DNA of 64,000 bases, taken from positions 1-64,000 of the forward strand of contig JASFAU010000004.1 in NCBI GenBank assembly GCA_039704465.1, in the 5' to 3' direction. This DNA is from Plasmodiophora brassicae. Its lineage: Eukaryota; Endomyxa; Phytomyxea; Plasmodiophorida; Plasmodiophoridae. Under the pieces are notes generated by a model, which had not been told where the DNA came from, ran no database searches, and worked only from the letters and a program-made list of their open reading frames with translations. A program made the position numbers and the translations under genes. This document shows positions 42,115 through 51,811 of the stretch, in pieces. The first letter of the stretch is position 1. Each line of letters opens with the position of its first letter.

Positions 42115-42762
42115 ATGACGACGGCCGCGGACGCGTTCGCGAAGAATGCGTCGCGCGGCGCCTGGTGCGGGCGGATGGGCCTGGTGCGCGTCCTGGCGAT
42201 GCGCGGCGGCCTGCTGCAGACGATGGGCGTGTCGGACGCCGGGTCGACGTACCTGTACCCGGAGGAGGCCCTGTTCCTGTACGACCGCGGGTCGCTGGCC
42301 CTCGCCGACGACGACGTCGCGCACGCGCACGCGTCGCTCGCGTCGCAGCCCTTCATCGTCCCGGTCTACGCCGCGCTGAAGCACAACGGGTACGTCGTCA
42401 TGCGCGCGCGTCAGTTCGCGCGGCAACGCCATGTGCAACGGGCCAGATCAGGCGACGCGGGCGCAGGCGCGGTCCCCGCGTTGCAGGTGCACCTCGAGCA
42501 GCACCGCGACGAGGCGGTGCGGTTCCAGGTCTGGCGCCCGGACCAGGCGTTCGGGTTCAGGCGGAGCGCGCCGCCCGCGCCCGAGTTCGCCGTCGTGCCC
42601 TGGCGCGTTGCCGACCGCGTCCCGGCCGACGCCGACCTGGCCGGGATCGCCGCCCAGCTGCCCGCGGGCGCCCGCCTGCTCGTCGCCGCCGTCGACGTCG
42701 CCTCGGTCCTGTTCCTCGAGTTCCACGACGGGGCGATCCCCGCCCCGGATCCGTCCACCTAA
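42115..42762 (+). CDS. TSEN54: tRNA-splicing endonuclease subunit Sen54
   Basis: The 215-residue product from the ATG at 42115 contains the Sen54 signature. AMRGGLLQTMGVSDAGSTYL leads into YPEEALFLYDRGSLAL, matching the TMG...HPEEALYLLE.GSI core. VPVYAALKHNGYVVMRA follows, and FQVWRPDQAFGFRRSAPPAP matches the C-terminal half. Sen54 is a structural partner of Sen15, Sen2 and Sen34 in the nuclear enzyme that cuts pre-tRNA introns. The three tRNA-His genes in this window have no intron. An upstream exon is possible, since the ATG directly follows a CAG acceptor-like site; family members often have a longer N terminus. It begins 113 bp after the hydrolase gene. Confidence 0.85.
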   Translation: MTTAADAFAKNASRGAWCGRMGLVRVLAMRGGLLQTMGVSDAGSTYLYPEEALFLYDRGSLALADDDVAHAHASLASQPFIVPVYAALKHNGYVVMRARQFARQRHVQRARSGDAGAGAVPALQVHLEQHRDEAVRFQVWRPDQAFGFRRSAPPAPEFAVVPWRVADRVPADADLAGIAAQLPAGARLLVAAVDVASVLFLEFHDGAIPAPDPST

Positions 42763-42794
42763 CACACACGTGTATCGCTATGCGAATGCCGCTG

Positions 42795-43958
42795 TCACGC
42801 GCTCGACTTGCTCTTCGCCTTCGCCTTGCCGCCCTTCTGCTGCCTCTTCTTCTTCCGCTTCAGGTCCTCGGCGTGGCGCACGGCGTACGACTTGGCGCCG
42901 GCGCCCTTCTTGACCAGGCGGCCGTCGCGACGCCGCACGATCAGGCGCATCGACTTCTTCGGCGACCGCGTCTTGTAGCCCTTGGCCAGCTGGCCGGTCG
43001 GCGACACGGACGGGCGCCCGCCGCTCGTCTTGCCTTCGCCGCCGCCCATCGGGTGGTCGACCGGGTTCATGGCGACGCCGCGCACGTGCGGGCGCCGTCC
43101 CATCCACCGGGAGCGCCCCGCCTTCCCGATCTTGACGAACTTGTGCTCGGCGTTGCCGACGACGCCGACCGTGGCCAGGCAGTCCAGGCGGAACATGCGC
43201 TCCTCCTTGGAGGGCATGCGGACGACGGCGTACCCGGCGTCCACGTCCTTCTCCAGCAGGACGCAGGAGGCGCCGGCGGTGCGCACCATCTGGGCGCCGC
43301 GCCCCGGGTACACCTCCAGGTTGTGGATCTCGGTGCCCAGCGGGATGTGGCGCAGCGCCATGGCGTTCCCGGGGACGATGTCCAGCGCCTGCGTGCGCGA
43401 CGCCTGCACGGGCGACCCGGCCTGGACGCCGTGCGGCGCCACGATGTACGCCAGGCGCGACTCCTTCTCCGCCGCCGCGTCGTACCGCACCAGGGCAATG
43501 TAGGCGGTGCGGTTCGGGTCGTACTCGAGGCGCTCGACGATGCCCTCCATCTGCGCGGTACACGGGTCAGCACACGCAGACGGGAGCGCGCGCGACGCCC
43601 ACACGTACGTCGACGATCCTGCGCTTGAAGTCGATGATCCGGTAGCGACGTTTGTGGCCGCCGCCGCGATGCCGGACCGTGATGCGCCCGTGGTTGTTGC
43701 GACCGCCCGTCGAGCGCAGGCCGACCGACAGCGCGCGCACCGGGCGCCCTTTCCACAGGTGCGACGTGTCGGCGAGCACCTGCACAACGAATTCGTCATC
43801 GGGTGCGCGTCCGTCCGTCCGGGCGGGCAGCAGCGTCGTACGGTGCCGCGCATGGCGTTCGTCAGCGGCTTGAGCACCTTCAGGCGCGCCGACTGCGACG
43901 CCGACTCCGACGCCGACGACGACAGCGCCCGGCGGATCCAGGCGAACGCGGCGGCCAT
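42795..43958 (-). CDS. MRPL2: Mitochondrial large-subunit ribosomal protein uL2 (L2)
   Basis: Three exons, 43958-43842, 43779-43609 and 43550-42795, introns 62 and 58 nt, 347 residues. The N terminus ([20 protein letters not shown]) is an Arg/Ser-rich presequence. Exons join to give [20 protein letters not shown], then [20 protein letters not shown] (bacterial-type L2 core), [19 protein letters not shown], and the C-terminal [20 protein letters not shown] with the conserved histidine loop near the peptidyl-transferase centre. The tail is Lys-rich. Bacterial-type sequence with a presequence indicates the mitochondrial, not cytosolic, protein. The stop lies 32 bp from the TSEN54 stop; the genes converge. 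Confidence 0.95.
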   Translation of the reverse strand: MAAAFAWIRRALSSSASESASQSARLKVLKPLTNAMRGTVRRCCPPGRTDAHPMTNSLCRCSPTRRTCGKGARCARCRSACARRAVATTTGASRSGIAAAATNVATGSSTSSAGSSTYVWASRALPSACADPCTAQMEGIVERLEYDPNRTAYIALVRYDAAAEKESRLAYIVAPHGVQAGSPVQASRTQALDIVPGNAMALRHIPLGTEIHNLEVYPGRGAQMVRTAGASCVLLEKDVDAGYAVVRMPSKEERMFRLDCLATVGVVGNAEHKFVKIGKAGRSRWMGRRPHVRGVAMNPVDHPMGGGEGKTSGGRPSVSPTGQLAKGYKTRSPKKSMRLIVRRRDGRLVKKGAGAKSYAVRHAEDLKRKKKRQQKGGKAKAKSKSSA

Positions 43959-44156
43959 TGGACGGGAACGGCGGCGGCGCGTCGCCCCCCTCGCCAACGC
44001 CAACAACAACAATCGAAATAGCGGCGCCGCGGTCCGTCAATCGGGGACCGCAGCGCACGTCCGTCCCCGGAGACGTCGTCGTCATCGTCACACGCGACTG
44101 CTGCGACGACGACGACGACGACAGCATCTTCCTCGAGTCGTTGTATAACGGTGCGC

Positions 44157-44735
44157 CTACGTGCTGGGGACGACGACGCAGGTGTCGGGCGGCGCGCCTT
44201 GCGTGCTGGGTCTGACTTTCCGGCTGGACGGGTCGTCGTCGTCGTCGTCGTCGTCGTCTCCGGGGGACAGCAGCAGCGTTCCCGACGTCGTCGTTGCCGT
44301 GTCCAGACGGCCGCCCGTCCCGTCCTTGTCGTCGAACGGGGACCCATGGTCGTCGTGCCACGATTGCAATTCGACCAGGAGGTCGTAGACGCTGCGGGGC
44401 AGGTGCCTGCGCTCGGCAGGCGCCGGGTCGACGCTGTACGACGATCGCCCGGCGGCGTCACGTACGACGCGCTCCGTCGCGGTCTGGTAGTCCTGCGACG
44501 CCACCGCCCGTTCGTAGTCGGCGTCGTCGCGGTCGACGCTCGCCGCCCATCGGCGGAACGCACGCTGGATGACGACCGCCGCCGCCCGCTGCCGCTCGTC
44601 GGGCAGTGTCGTCGCCAGGCTGCCGCACGTGCTGGCCTGCAATGACGACAGGGCCCGCTCCAGCTGATCAGCGGCGCGCTCGAGCCGGCCCACCAGATCG
44701 ACGGCGCGCCTAACGTCACATAACCGGGCCATCAT
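44157..44735 (-). CDS. IQ-motif protein
   Basis: A 192-residue frame starts at an ATG at 44735. The N-terminal half is helical ([20 protein letters not shown]) and carries one IQ motif ([16 protein letters not shown]), a likely calmodulin or myosin-light-chain-type site. A second helical segment follows ([19 protein letters not shown]). The C terminus contains a run of nine Asp from a (GAC)n microsatellite and may be poorly constrained. Between its stop and uL2m a second trinucleotide run sits at 44107-44124. No wider family is recognised. Confidence 0.65.
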   Translation of the reverse strand: MMARLCDVRRAVDLVGRLERAADQLERALSSLQASTCGSLATTLPDERQRAAAVVIQRAFRRWAASVDRDDADYERAVASQDYQTATERVVRDAAGRSSYSVDPAPAERRHLPRSVYDLLVELQSWHDDHGSPFDDKDGTGGRLDTATTTSGTLLLSPGDDDDDDDDDPSSRKVRPSTQGAPPDTCVVVPST

Positions 44736-44939
44736 CGCTGGATGTCCCGCGCGCTTGCTGAAGGGAACCCTACAGCTATGACGCGCGCGCGTGACTCACG
44801 ACCCGACCAAGGGGGGCGATCTCGGAACACGCCTGTCGACCGTCATTGCCGATATCGTCAACGGGTGGTGGTTAGCCGTACTGTACACGTGTTCTGACGC
44901 GACGATGGGCGCATCCTGCACAAAGGTACGGCAGCGTTG

Positions 44940-45461
44940 ATGAACGCGGCAACCCTGGCCTCAATGTCGTCCGTGAAGGGGACCGGCGTGCAAACCAGGG
45001 TCAGGGAGCAGCTGGCCAAGCCGCAGACGAACACGATGGCGCACAAGGCCGTTGACAAGGCCGTCCCCGAGCAGTACCGTCAGCAAGCTCACAGCACGGT
45101 CGACAAGGCGTTGCAGGCGGCCGTGCCGTCGAACGCGCAGGCAGGCGGCGCTACGCAGGCGCCACCACCGAACGGGCAGACGCAAGGCTACGGCATGCAG
45201 GCTGGTCAGCAGCAGTACACGACGAACGCTGCGGGCATGGCTGGCCGGCCGTTCGGCGACGACGACGCGCAGCGGTATGCGACTCCCGGGCAACCATCGT
45301 ATGGACAAGGTCGCCCGGTCGTGCACGGTGGTGGTGGTGGTGGTGGTCAGCAGTACGTCCAGCAGACTCCGGGACTGCACTACGGACAATACGGGCAGGG
45401 CGGGCAGCAGCAGCGGTACGCGCAGCAGCAGCAGCACGACGCGTACCAGGGCATGCGTTGA
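44940..45461 (+). CDS. Q/G/Y-rich low-complexity (prion-like) protein
   Basis: A 173-residue frame from an ATG at 44940. The first ~65 residues look helical and conserved (SSVKGTGVQTRVREQLAKPQ, AHKAVDKAVPEQYRQQAHST). The rest is Gln, Gly, Tyr and Ala-rich with a seven-Gly run, as in proteins that form condensates or bind RNA. No domain is recognised. Its stop lies 10 bp from the stop of the convergent coiled-coil gene. Confidence 0.65.
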   Translation: MNAATLASMSSVKGTGVQTRVREQLAKPQTNTMAHKAVDKAVPEQYRQQAHSTVDKALQAAVPSNAQAGGATQAPPPNGQTQGYGMQAGQQQYTTNAAGMAGRPFGDDDAQRYATPGQPSYGQGRPVVHGGGGGGGQQYVQQTPGLHYGQYGQGGQQQRYAQQQQHDAYQGMR

Positions 45462-45471
45462 AATACAACGT

Positions 45472-47024
45472 TCATTGGTCGGCGGCGGACGCCGTTGCCG
45501 TGTCACAGGGCGGACGCTGCTGCTTCATCGGCTCGAACCCGGGCGCTGTCCGGCACTTTGGTCGGCTCTGCCCGGCCAGCTGCTCCTGGAACGCGCGCAG
45601 GGTCTTCTCCTGCGCGAACAGGCGCGCCATGACGGCGCTGCGTTCCGCCTTGTTGAACTCGGACGACGACAGGTTGTCGAGGTCGGCGGTCCTGCCGCCG
45701 CCGCGCTGGAGGATCTCCTCCCTGATGTCGTCGACGCACGACCTGAGGAAGGCCTGCAACTCCTGTCGCCCGTGCAGCTGCTCGTTCAGGCGCGCCTGCA
45801 ACGACGCGATCTGCGTCTGCGCCATCTTCATCTCGTGGCGCATGTGCCGGACCGTGTTCTGGAACCGTTTCTCCAGGTCGGCGGGCGCCCTGGGCGCGCT
45901 CGACACCATCCTGGACGCGTGCACCGTTGCTGCTGCCCGACCTGCCTCCGCCGCCGCCGCGCTGTTAGGACGCATCGCCAACGTCGACTGCGGCAGCGTT
46001 GGCAGCGACTTGTACGACGGGGATTCGACGGCGCCGGCGTCGCGAAGGCGCGCGTAATCCTTCTTGATGACGAGGATCTGCTTGATGAGGAACTCGCGGT
46101 CCTCCTCCTGCGTCTTCAGCTGGCTCTTCAGCCGTTTGTTGTCTTTCGCCAGTTGCTTGTTCTGCTCCTCGAGGCGGTACGTCATGTCCTTCATCCACTC
46201 GAGCTCCTCCGTCAGCTTGTGGCACCGCTGGACCCATTCCGACGACCCGGACTCGTTCTTGCGGCGCTCCCGATCGAGCTCGTCGTTCACGTCGCACATG
46301 CGCGTCTTGAACGCGCGCAGCAGGTCGCGCTCCTGGTCCTTCAGCACCTGCGACGTCCGGTTCTGCAGCAGCAGGATGTTGTCCTGGATCGTGGTGTGCA
46401 GCGACCGGATGCGTTTGATGCTCTCCTGCGAATCCGCCTGCTGCGTCTGCGTCTGCGAGTACCCGTCCAGCTTCTGCTGCAACTTCTGGATCTGCTCCCG
46501 GAACCGTGCCTCCCGACGCAGCACGAGCTCCTGTTGATGTGGAATCAGATCGTGGCGGCTGCCGGGCACGCTCCCGTCGTACGTCTTTCCGTTTCGCTTC
46601 CTGCATCATGGCCGTCTTCGACTTGACCTCCTCTCGGTACCTGGCCGCTATGGATCAGCGCGGGCTGGATAGTGACCCGCCCGAGAGAGGACCCACTTCT
46701 GCAGGACGTCGGTGTAGAGCGACTGTAGATCGGCATAGGCGACGTTCTGCTTGTTGACGGGCCCGCTCGGTCGTTTGCCGCTCTGCGACTGCGCCCCCAT
46801 CCGTCGTTAGCCGCTGGCGGCGAACGAACGCGTCGTTCACGTACCCGTTTGCCTGGGGAAGGCGACCGGGACGGTGCCTGGGTGGCGCCCGTCTGACTGG
46901 CCGCCGATGACGCCGCCCCGTCCGTCAGCCTACGCCACCCATCATCAGGGCCCGGTGGAAACACACACATACACACGCCGCCCGCCGCCGGGACGTACAT
47001 GTCCATCCCGCTGACGACCGACAT
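45472..47024 (-). CDS. Conserved coiled-coil protein (probable ciliary/centriolar family)
   Basis: Five exons, 47024-46999, 46929-46845, 46788-46697, 46640-46583 and 46530-45472, introns 69, 56, 56 and 52 nt, all in phase; 439 residues. The N terminus is Ser/Pro-rich; from YADLQSLYTDVLQKYREEVK onward it is nearly continuous coiled coil. The block LKDQERDLLRAFKTRMCDV, then ELEWMKDMTYRLEEQNKQL and KTQEEDREFLIKQILVIKKD reads like a strongly conserved family seen in flagellated protists; I cannot name it with certainty. A TG repeat lies in intron 1. It is divergent from the CEP164-like gene, 245 bp between start codons, which supports a shared ciliary or centriolar role. Confidence 0.8.
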
Positions 47025-47269
47025 GGCGTCGTCGACCAGCGCCGGACGACGTCTATACAATAGCACGAGTCGATCCCGGGTACCACCAGCTCACAGTGCC
47101 GTCGGGGGCATCAGAGTACCCAATGCCCTGACGCTACATCGGCCCTCGCAGGACAGTCCTGCATCGCCCTCGCGTTCGTTTCGCGTCGTCCCACTGTACA
47201 CGACCGCTGGTTGTCGCAGGGTAGTACCCGACCCTGCTGGGACCGATATCGCGCCCAGATATCTCGACG
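47025..47269. promoter_or_regulatory. Shared upstream region of a divergent gene pair
   Basis: Only 245 bp separate the start codons of the coiled-coil gene (minus) and the CEP164-like WW gene (plus), so this stretch must hold both promoters. No motif is recognised with confidence. The inference is from gene layout only. Confidence 0.4.
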
Positions 47270-48808
47270 ATGGCAACGTCGCTCGTCGACACCCATGTCG
47301 CCCTGCGGCAGTCGTTCACCTTCTTCAGCAACGTACGGGGCGGGCCGTTGTACGCCCCATCGCGACGACGTCGGTGACCGGTCCAACAGGAATTGTCGGC
47401 GGCGGTGGAGGCGCTGGGCATCGACCCGAACGAGGAGCGCGACCTGATGTGGATCGCCGAGATGGCGCTGACGCTGCCGCTGCCGCTGCCCTGGATGCTC
47501 TGCAGCGATGGGCACAACAAGTGCTACCACAACCCGGAGACGGGCGCCACCACCGGGCACCACCCGCTGTTCAACCGCCTGCTCGACATGGTCCACGCGC
47601 ACCGGTCCCGTTCGAACCCGACGGCGCTGACGCCGGGCGCCACGACCAGCTGGCGCATCGCCGACGCGTTCGACCGGAACCAGGCGGCCGCACAGCAGTG
47701 CGCCCTGAACTTCATCGTCGAGCGCCGCACCATGCAGGTCGACAAGCAGGCGCAGCGCCGCCTGGGCGTCAGTCGGCGTCGGAAGGCGGCCCGGGACGAG
47801 GCGCAGCGCCAGCAGGTGCGCGCCGCGCAGTCCGTGATGTCTGCACAGGCGCCACGCGCCGCGGACGTGCGCGCCCGCACCGTCGCGTTCCGCGCCACGT
47901 GCCGGGACCTGTACGCCGACGAGTGCGACGACTACCTGGCGCTGCTGAACCGCAACGCGGAGGCGCTGGCGATGGCCGACGTCCGCGCCCGCCTCCTACT
48001 TGCCGACATTGACGCGGGGTCCCCGGTTGGGGATACCGACGCGGAACGGTTCCAGCAGGACGTGCAGGCGGCGGTGCGCGCGTCGTGCACGGCGCTGGTG
48101 GAGACGGAGAGGTGGATGGGGCGGGTGCGCGAAGAGGTCCGCGAGACGACGAAGCGCGACGGGATCCTGGAACGGAAACGGCGGGACGCGAAGGCGCGCG
48201 CCGTGCCACAGGAAGCGCTGGCCGCGAAGCAGACCGCGATTCAGATCCGGCGGCTGAAGCAGAGCGCGAGGCGCCTGGGGATGCTGTCGGCGGCGGCGCT
48301 GTCGGCTAGGGACGCCGCCCTGGTGCAGGGCAGGACGACGCACGACCCCGACTGTGCGCTGGCGGCCCGCGTCGCATCGGGTGCCTACGCGGACACAGCG
48401 GCGACGCTGTCCAGGAACCTGAAGCGGACGCGCCTGCACCAGAAGACGATCGAGGCGGCGTCGCAGGCGGCAGCGGAGGCGAAGTCGGCGGCGACGACGA
48501 TCAGGACGAAGGAGGACGACGTCGTGGACGTGCAGGTGCTGACGACGCCGCCGGACGACGAATCGGACGAACCGGAGCCGAACGCAGAGGACGACGTTGC
48601 CGAGCCGGAACCCGATGCGGCCAGCACAGCGACGCGGTCGCCCCTGTTCAACATCAGCGTCATGAGCACGCTGTCGAAAGGATGGGCGCCCAAGGCGCTG
48701 TTCGGACGGCTCCAGTCAACGTCGCCGCAGAACTCGGCCGAGAAGTCGTTCGAGCGCGAGAAGTCCTTCTCCAAGACCGAGAAGTCGGCCTCGTTCTTCA
48801 ACTTCTAG
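47270..48808 (+). CDS. CEP164-like WW-domain coiled-coil protein
   Basis: Exon 1 is 47270-47332 and exon 2 is 47390-48808; the intron is 57 nt; 493 residues. After MATSLVDTHVALRQSFTFFS the protein has EALGIDPNEERDLMWIAEMA, then LPLPLPWMLC and NKCYHNPETGATTGHHPLF. This copies the layout of the N-terminal WW module of CEP164 (a helix, then 'PLP..W', then 'YYFN..TG.S.W.HP'), although the second signature Trp is replaced by a His-rich stretch. The rest is basic and helical with many Arg/Ala/Gln and an acidic patch. In CEP164 the module binds TTBK2 at centriole distal appendages. The long C-terminal repeats of animal CEP164 are absent, so function is inferred from the domain only. Confidence 0.7.
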
Positions 48809-48848
48809 GCGGCACACACACACACATCATAAAGGCGACGACGTACAT

Positions 48849-49698
48849 TCACGTAGATGCGGTTGCCGGCGGCCGTGCAGCATCGACGTCGTCGTCGTCG
48901 TCGTCCTCGTCGACCGGGAAGAACGTGTACGACAGCGTGATGCGCTTGACGTCGTTCATGCGGCGATCGTCGACGAGGTCCGGGTCCAGGAAGAAGAAGA
49001 CGGGCAGTTCGATCTCCTCGTGGGGCCGCAGGCGCTGCTCCTCGAAGCAGAAGCACTGACACGTGGGACAATATATGGCCATCCGGGTCTGTGGGGTCAC
49101 ACGCGGCACGTTACCTGGATCTTGTTGAAGTACAGGCCGGCCTTCATCGGCGTCACGTTATACGACGACACGCCCGCTGTCCACGGAACGTCACGACGAC
49201 GACGACGACGGAAGCGGAACGGCAGCAGCGCCGAACGTACTGATGGCACGGTCGGTCAGGTTGGTCGCCTTGTAGAACGCCAGAGCCGTCTCCCCGACCT
49301 GGACCTGCATTCTGCACGGGGGGCGTTGGGAACGGACGCACACACACACACACACGAGATCGGCGCGTACCTCTGCTGGCAGGGCACGAACTTCCAGCGC
49401 ATGTTGGCGCCCAGGTCAGAATTGAACTCGACCGTGACGAACCGGGCCGGTTTCTCCTTCCTGTCCGCCAGCTTCCTGATCTTGGATTCGACGCGTTCCT
49501 GGACGGTGCCGCCGAACCCGGTCGCCTGGCAGAACGCCCTGTACAGCGGCACGGACGCGTACGACAGGCCGAGCTGGGAGCGCGCGCACCACCGTTCGGG
49601 CACAGACAACCAATGGGGAACGCGCGACGACGTACCGTGCCAAGGGCCATGGCCGCCGCGTACATCGCCGTGGAGCGGCGACGCGCGCTCCCCGTCAT
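48849..49698 (-). CDS. COX11: Cytochrome c oxidase assembly protein COX11
   Basis: Exons 49698-49636, 49573-49371, 49311-49241, 49176-49115 and 49055-48849; introns 59-64 nt, in phase; 201 residues in this model. The joined protein has the membrane helix area (MYAAAMALGTLGLSYASVPL), YRAFCQATGFGG, the QVGETALAFYKATNLTDRAI block, SYNVTPMKAGLYFNKIQ and the copper site CFCFEEQRLRPHEE, then PVFFFLDPDL. The CFCF pair binds Cu(I) to build the CuB centre of complex IV in the inner mitochondrial membrane. An Asp-rich C-terminal tail is extra. One intron carries a TG repeat. The mitochondrial presequence is not clear, so an upstream exon may be missing. Confidence 0.92.
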
Positions 49699-50178
49699 AT
49701 CGTCCTCGTCGACGTCGACTGCGGCGGGGGCGGACCTGTCGGAGCGACGACGACGAAGACGTCCGCTGACCCAAAAGACGTGCGTCCGCACCCGCCCAAC
49801 GGACACGAACGCCGATGCGTCTCAGCGAAGACGTACCTCAAACCGGCCAACAACCTGCCCGCAGCTGTACGTCAATGGCGCGCGCTTCTAGGCGGCGGTC
49901 TCGACATCGTCACCGACCTTTCCGGGCTTCGGCCCTATCTTGGGACCGCCGAACCGAACGCTGGCGCTAGTCCCCTGGACGGCAACGGCATCGGTACATA
50001 CGATAGCTCTTGCTTGCGGGAGGGGGAGGGGGCGTCAGCGTGAACCTGCGTACCGGTCGGCAACATCTGGGGCGGGTCGCCGTCGGTGTGCTCGTTGCGT
50101 TCCGCAATAGTGCGCCGCCCGCAGCATCATATGGCGCGCGTCAATGCCCAACAACGTAATACAGTACCCGAACAGGAC
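49699..50178. other. Stretch with no complete gene upstream of COX11
   Basis: The first 100-200 bp may hold the missing 5' exon of COX11: a minus-strand frame (RTHVFWVSGRLRRRRSD) runs into the model but lacks an ATG. Nothing else is recognised before the first tRNA gene. Confidence 0.4.
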
Positions 50179-50249
50179 GCGGAAATCGTCTAGTGGCAGG
50201 ACCCCAGCTTGTGGCGCTGTTAACCTCGGTTCGATTCCGAGTTTCCGCA
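50179..50249 (+). tRNA. trnH-GUG: tRNA-His (GUG), copy 1
   Basis: A 71-nt cloverleaf: acceptor stem gcggaaa / tttccgc plus discriminator A, D arm around gtct...ggac, anticodon loop ttgtggc (GTG anticodon), T arm ctcggttcgattccgag. The start matches the eukaryotic tRNA-His layout, where the extra G-1 is added after transcription. No intron. Short runs of T follow within 30 bp (gttttgg, gttttgt), suitable for Pol III termination. Confidence 0.95.
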
Positions 50250-50321
50250 TCTGACGTTTTGGTCCGTTTTGTCCTTTGTATTGTCCTTTGTAGAAGAACT
50301 GGCCTATGTCTCCAGATGCGG

Positions 50322-50413
50322 GTTCGAGCCGCTTGTACAAATTGTCCTTGGTCTTTACCAACAAGTTGTTCGAGCCGCTTGTACAAATTGTCCTTGGTCT
50401 TACCCACACAAGT
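50322..50413 (+). repeat. Two tandem 46-bp units
   Basis: The 34-bp core from 'gttcgagccgcttg' to 'ccttggtctt' occurs at 50322-50355 and 50368-50401, 46 bp apart and identical. Each core begins with a T-arm-like phrase ('ggttcgagcc' in the first), but no acceptor or anticodon arm accompanies it. The rest of 50250-51155 shows no gene. Confidence 0.8.
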
Positions 50414-51155
50414 GCTCGTTGCAACACGGCCCGGTGCAGCAGGTGTTGCTGATACCGCGCGCACATCGCGAATGCTCACGGATTAGATTTCAGCGTCTCG
50501 ACGCTTTCGAACTTAAACTGATGTATCACTACGCGTTCACGGGGTATGACGCGTACAAACGCTCGCGTCGACATGTACGTACGCTGCACGTTCGCGTCAA
50601 TGGTGACGATACATCAGGTTGAGTTCGAATCATCGAGACTCAGGGTAGTTCCTCCGATGAGATGCGCGACGCCATGCCGCTGACGGCTCCCCATGTGATA
50701 CATACAGCACATGAACGTGGGTTGATCCGGCTTCCAGTGAAAGTACCGCAACACACATACGATACCGACGCTACGATTACTGGATTGGCTTGGCATGAGC
50801 TGATGATGCTTTCGTGACTGGCGATTGAGGCCGTGCAGCAACTCGGCTTCCGCGACCGGGTGCCGTGGCTGCAGGCTGTCTCGAGATAACCGAAAGTGAC
50901 AGCCAATGCCAGGTCTACTCGAATTTTACGACGAGTCGACGTTAGTTAGTTCCGTATATAAAACTCGGCGCGATCCCGTTGGCGTTTCTCCATGTGGCCG
51001 GGGTCCCGATATCACGAACGCGGCGAGCATCCAGGAAATACCCACCAGAATTGCATAGTCTCCCATAGCAAATGGATACGGCCAGCACGTCCACTGTTTG
51101 GCAGAGTTGCGACTTGGTTGTGGTATCGATGGTGGAACCGGGCATCAACCGTGGC

Positions 51156-51226
51156 GCGGAAATCGTCTAGTGGCAGGACCCCAGCTTGTGGCGCTGTTAA
51201 CCTCGGTTCGATTCCGAGTTTCCGCA
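51156..51226 (+). tRNA. trnH-GUG: tRNA-His (GUG), copy 2
   Basis: Identical over 71 nt to copy 1, with the same GTG anticodon loop and stems; flanks differ. A tttt run lies about 10 bp downstream, suitable for Pol III termination. Confidence 0.95.
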
Positions 51227-51425
51227 GGTGAAGTTTTGTTTTTCGCGCGGGCTGCAAGCACCCACAGTCCACAAGCGTCGTGCAGTCGCGCGAACGTGCT
51301 GCCACGAGTCCACGACTGTGCCCAAAGGCAAACCGACATGTACGTCAGCCGGAGATCGGACAAGGTAAATACACTGGAAATGGTGTCGTGTAGCACGATC
51401 ATTGGCGCGCGAATCCCGCACGGAC

Positions 51426-51496
51426 GCGGAAATCGTCTAGTGGCAGGACCCCAGCTTGTGGCGCTGTTAACCTCGGTTCGATTCCGAGTTTCCGCA
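51426..51496 (+). tRNA. trnH-GUG: tRNA-His (GUG), copy 3
   Basis: Identical over 71 nt to copies 1 and 2. It is followed at once by 'tttt', a Pol III stop. It lies 199 bp after copy 2. No protein gene is seen between it and the VPS13 stop at 51812. Confidence 0.95.
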
Positions 51497-51811
51497 TTTT
51501 GTCCTTTTGCAACGGACTGATCCCGCGATCTGATGGGCTCCGGACGTTGAAAGTTCGACCCTCAGCCAGTATTCACATATTTGTTTGTCATCGCAGACAT
51601 GTAATGATACGCGCCGTTCCACCAGTGCGCCGCCTATTGACGGTTGAATCGGGAGGCATATTACAGTGCCCGGGCAACAGATGTTCGACGCTACGAAGCG
51701 ACGCAGCCCGCAGAGTACGGGATGGGACACGCTTTGCTACCTGCAGTGTGTCGCCCATTCGCTCGGTACTGAATCAGGATATAATTTCGACAATTGGTTT
51801 GCCCGAATAGG

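Noticed and set aside
41991..43628. Plus-strand open frame of about 545 codons over TSEN54 and uL2m
   Set aside because: It lies out of frame with TSEN54 and antisense to uL2m, both of which have recognised domains; its composition is Arg/Ala/Pro-heavy.
50322..50401. A possible tRNA gene at the tandem repeat
   Set aside because: Only a T-arm-like phrase is present; no acceptor stem or anticodon arm can be drawn.
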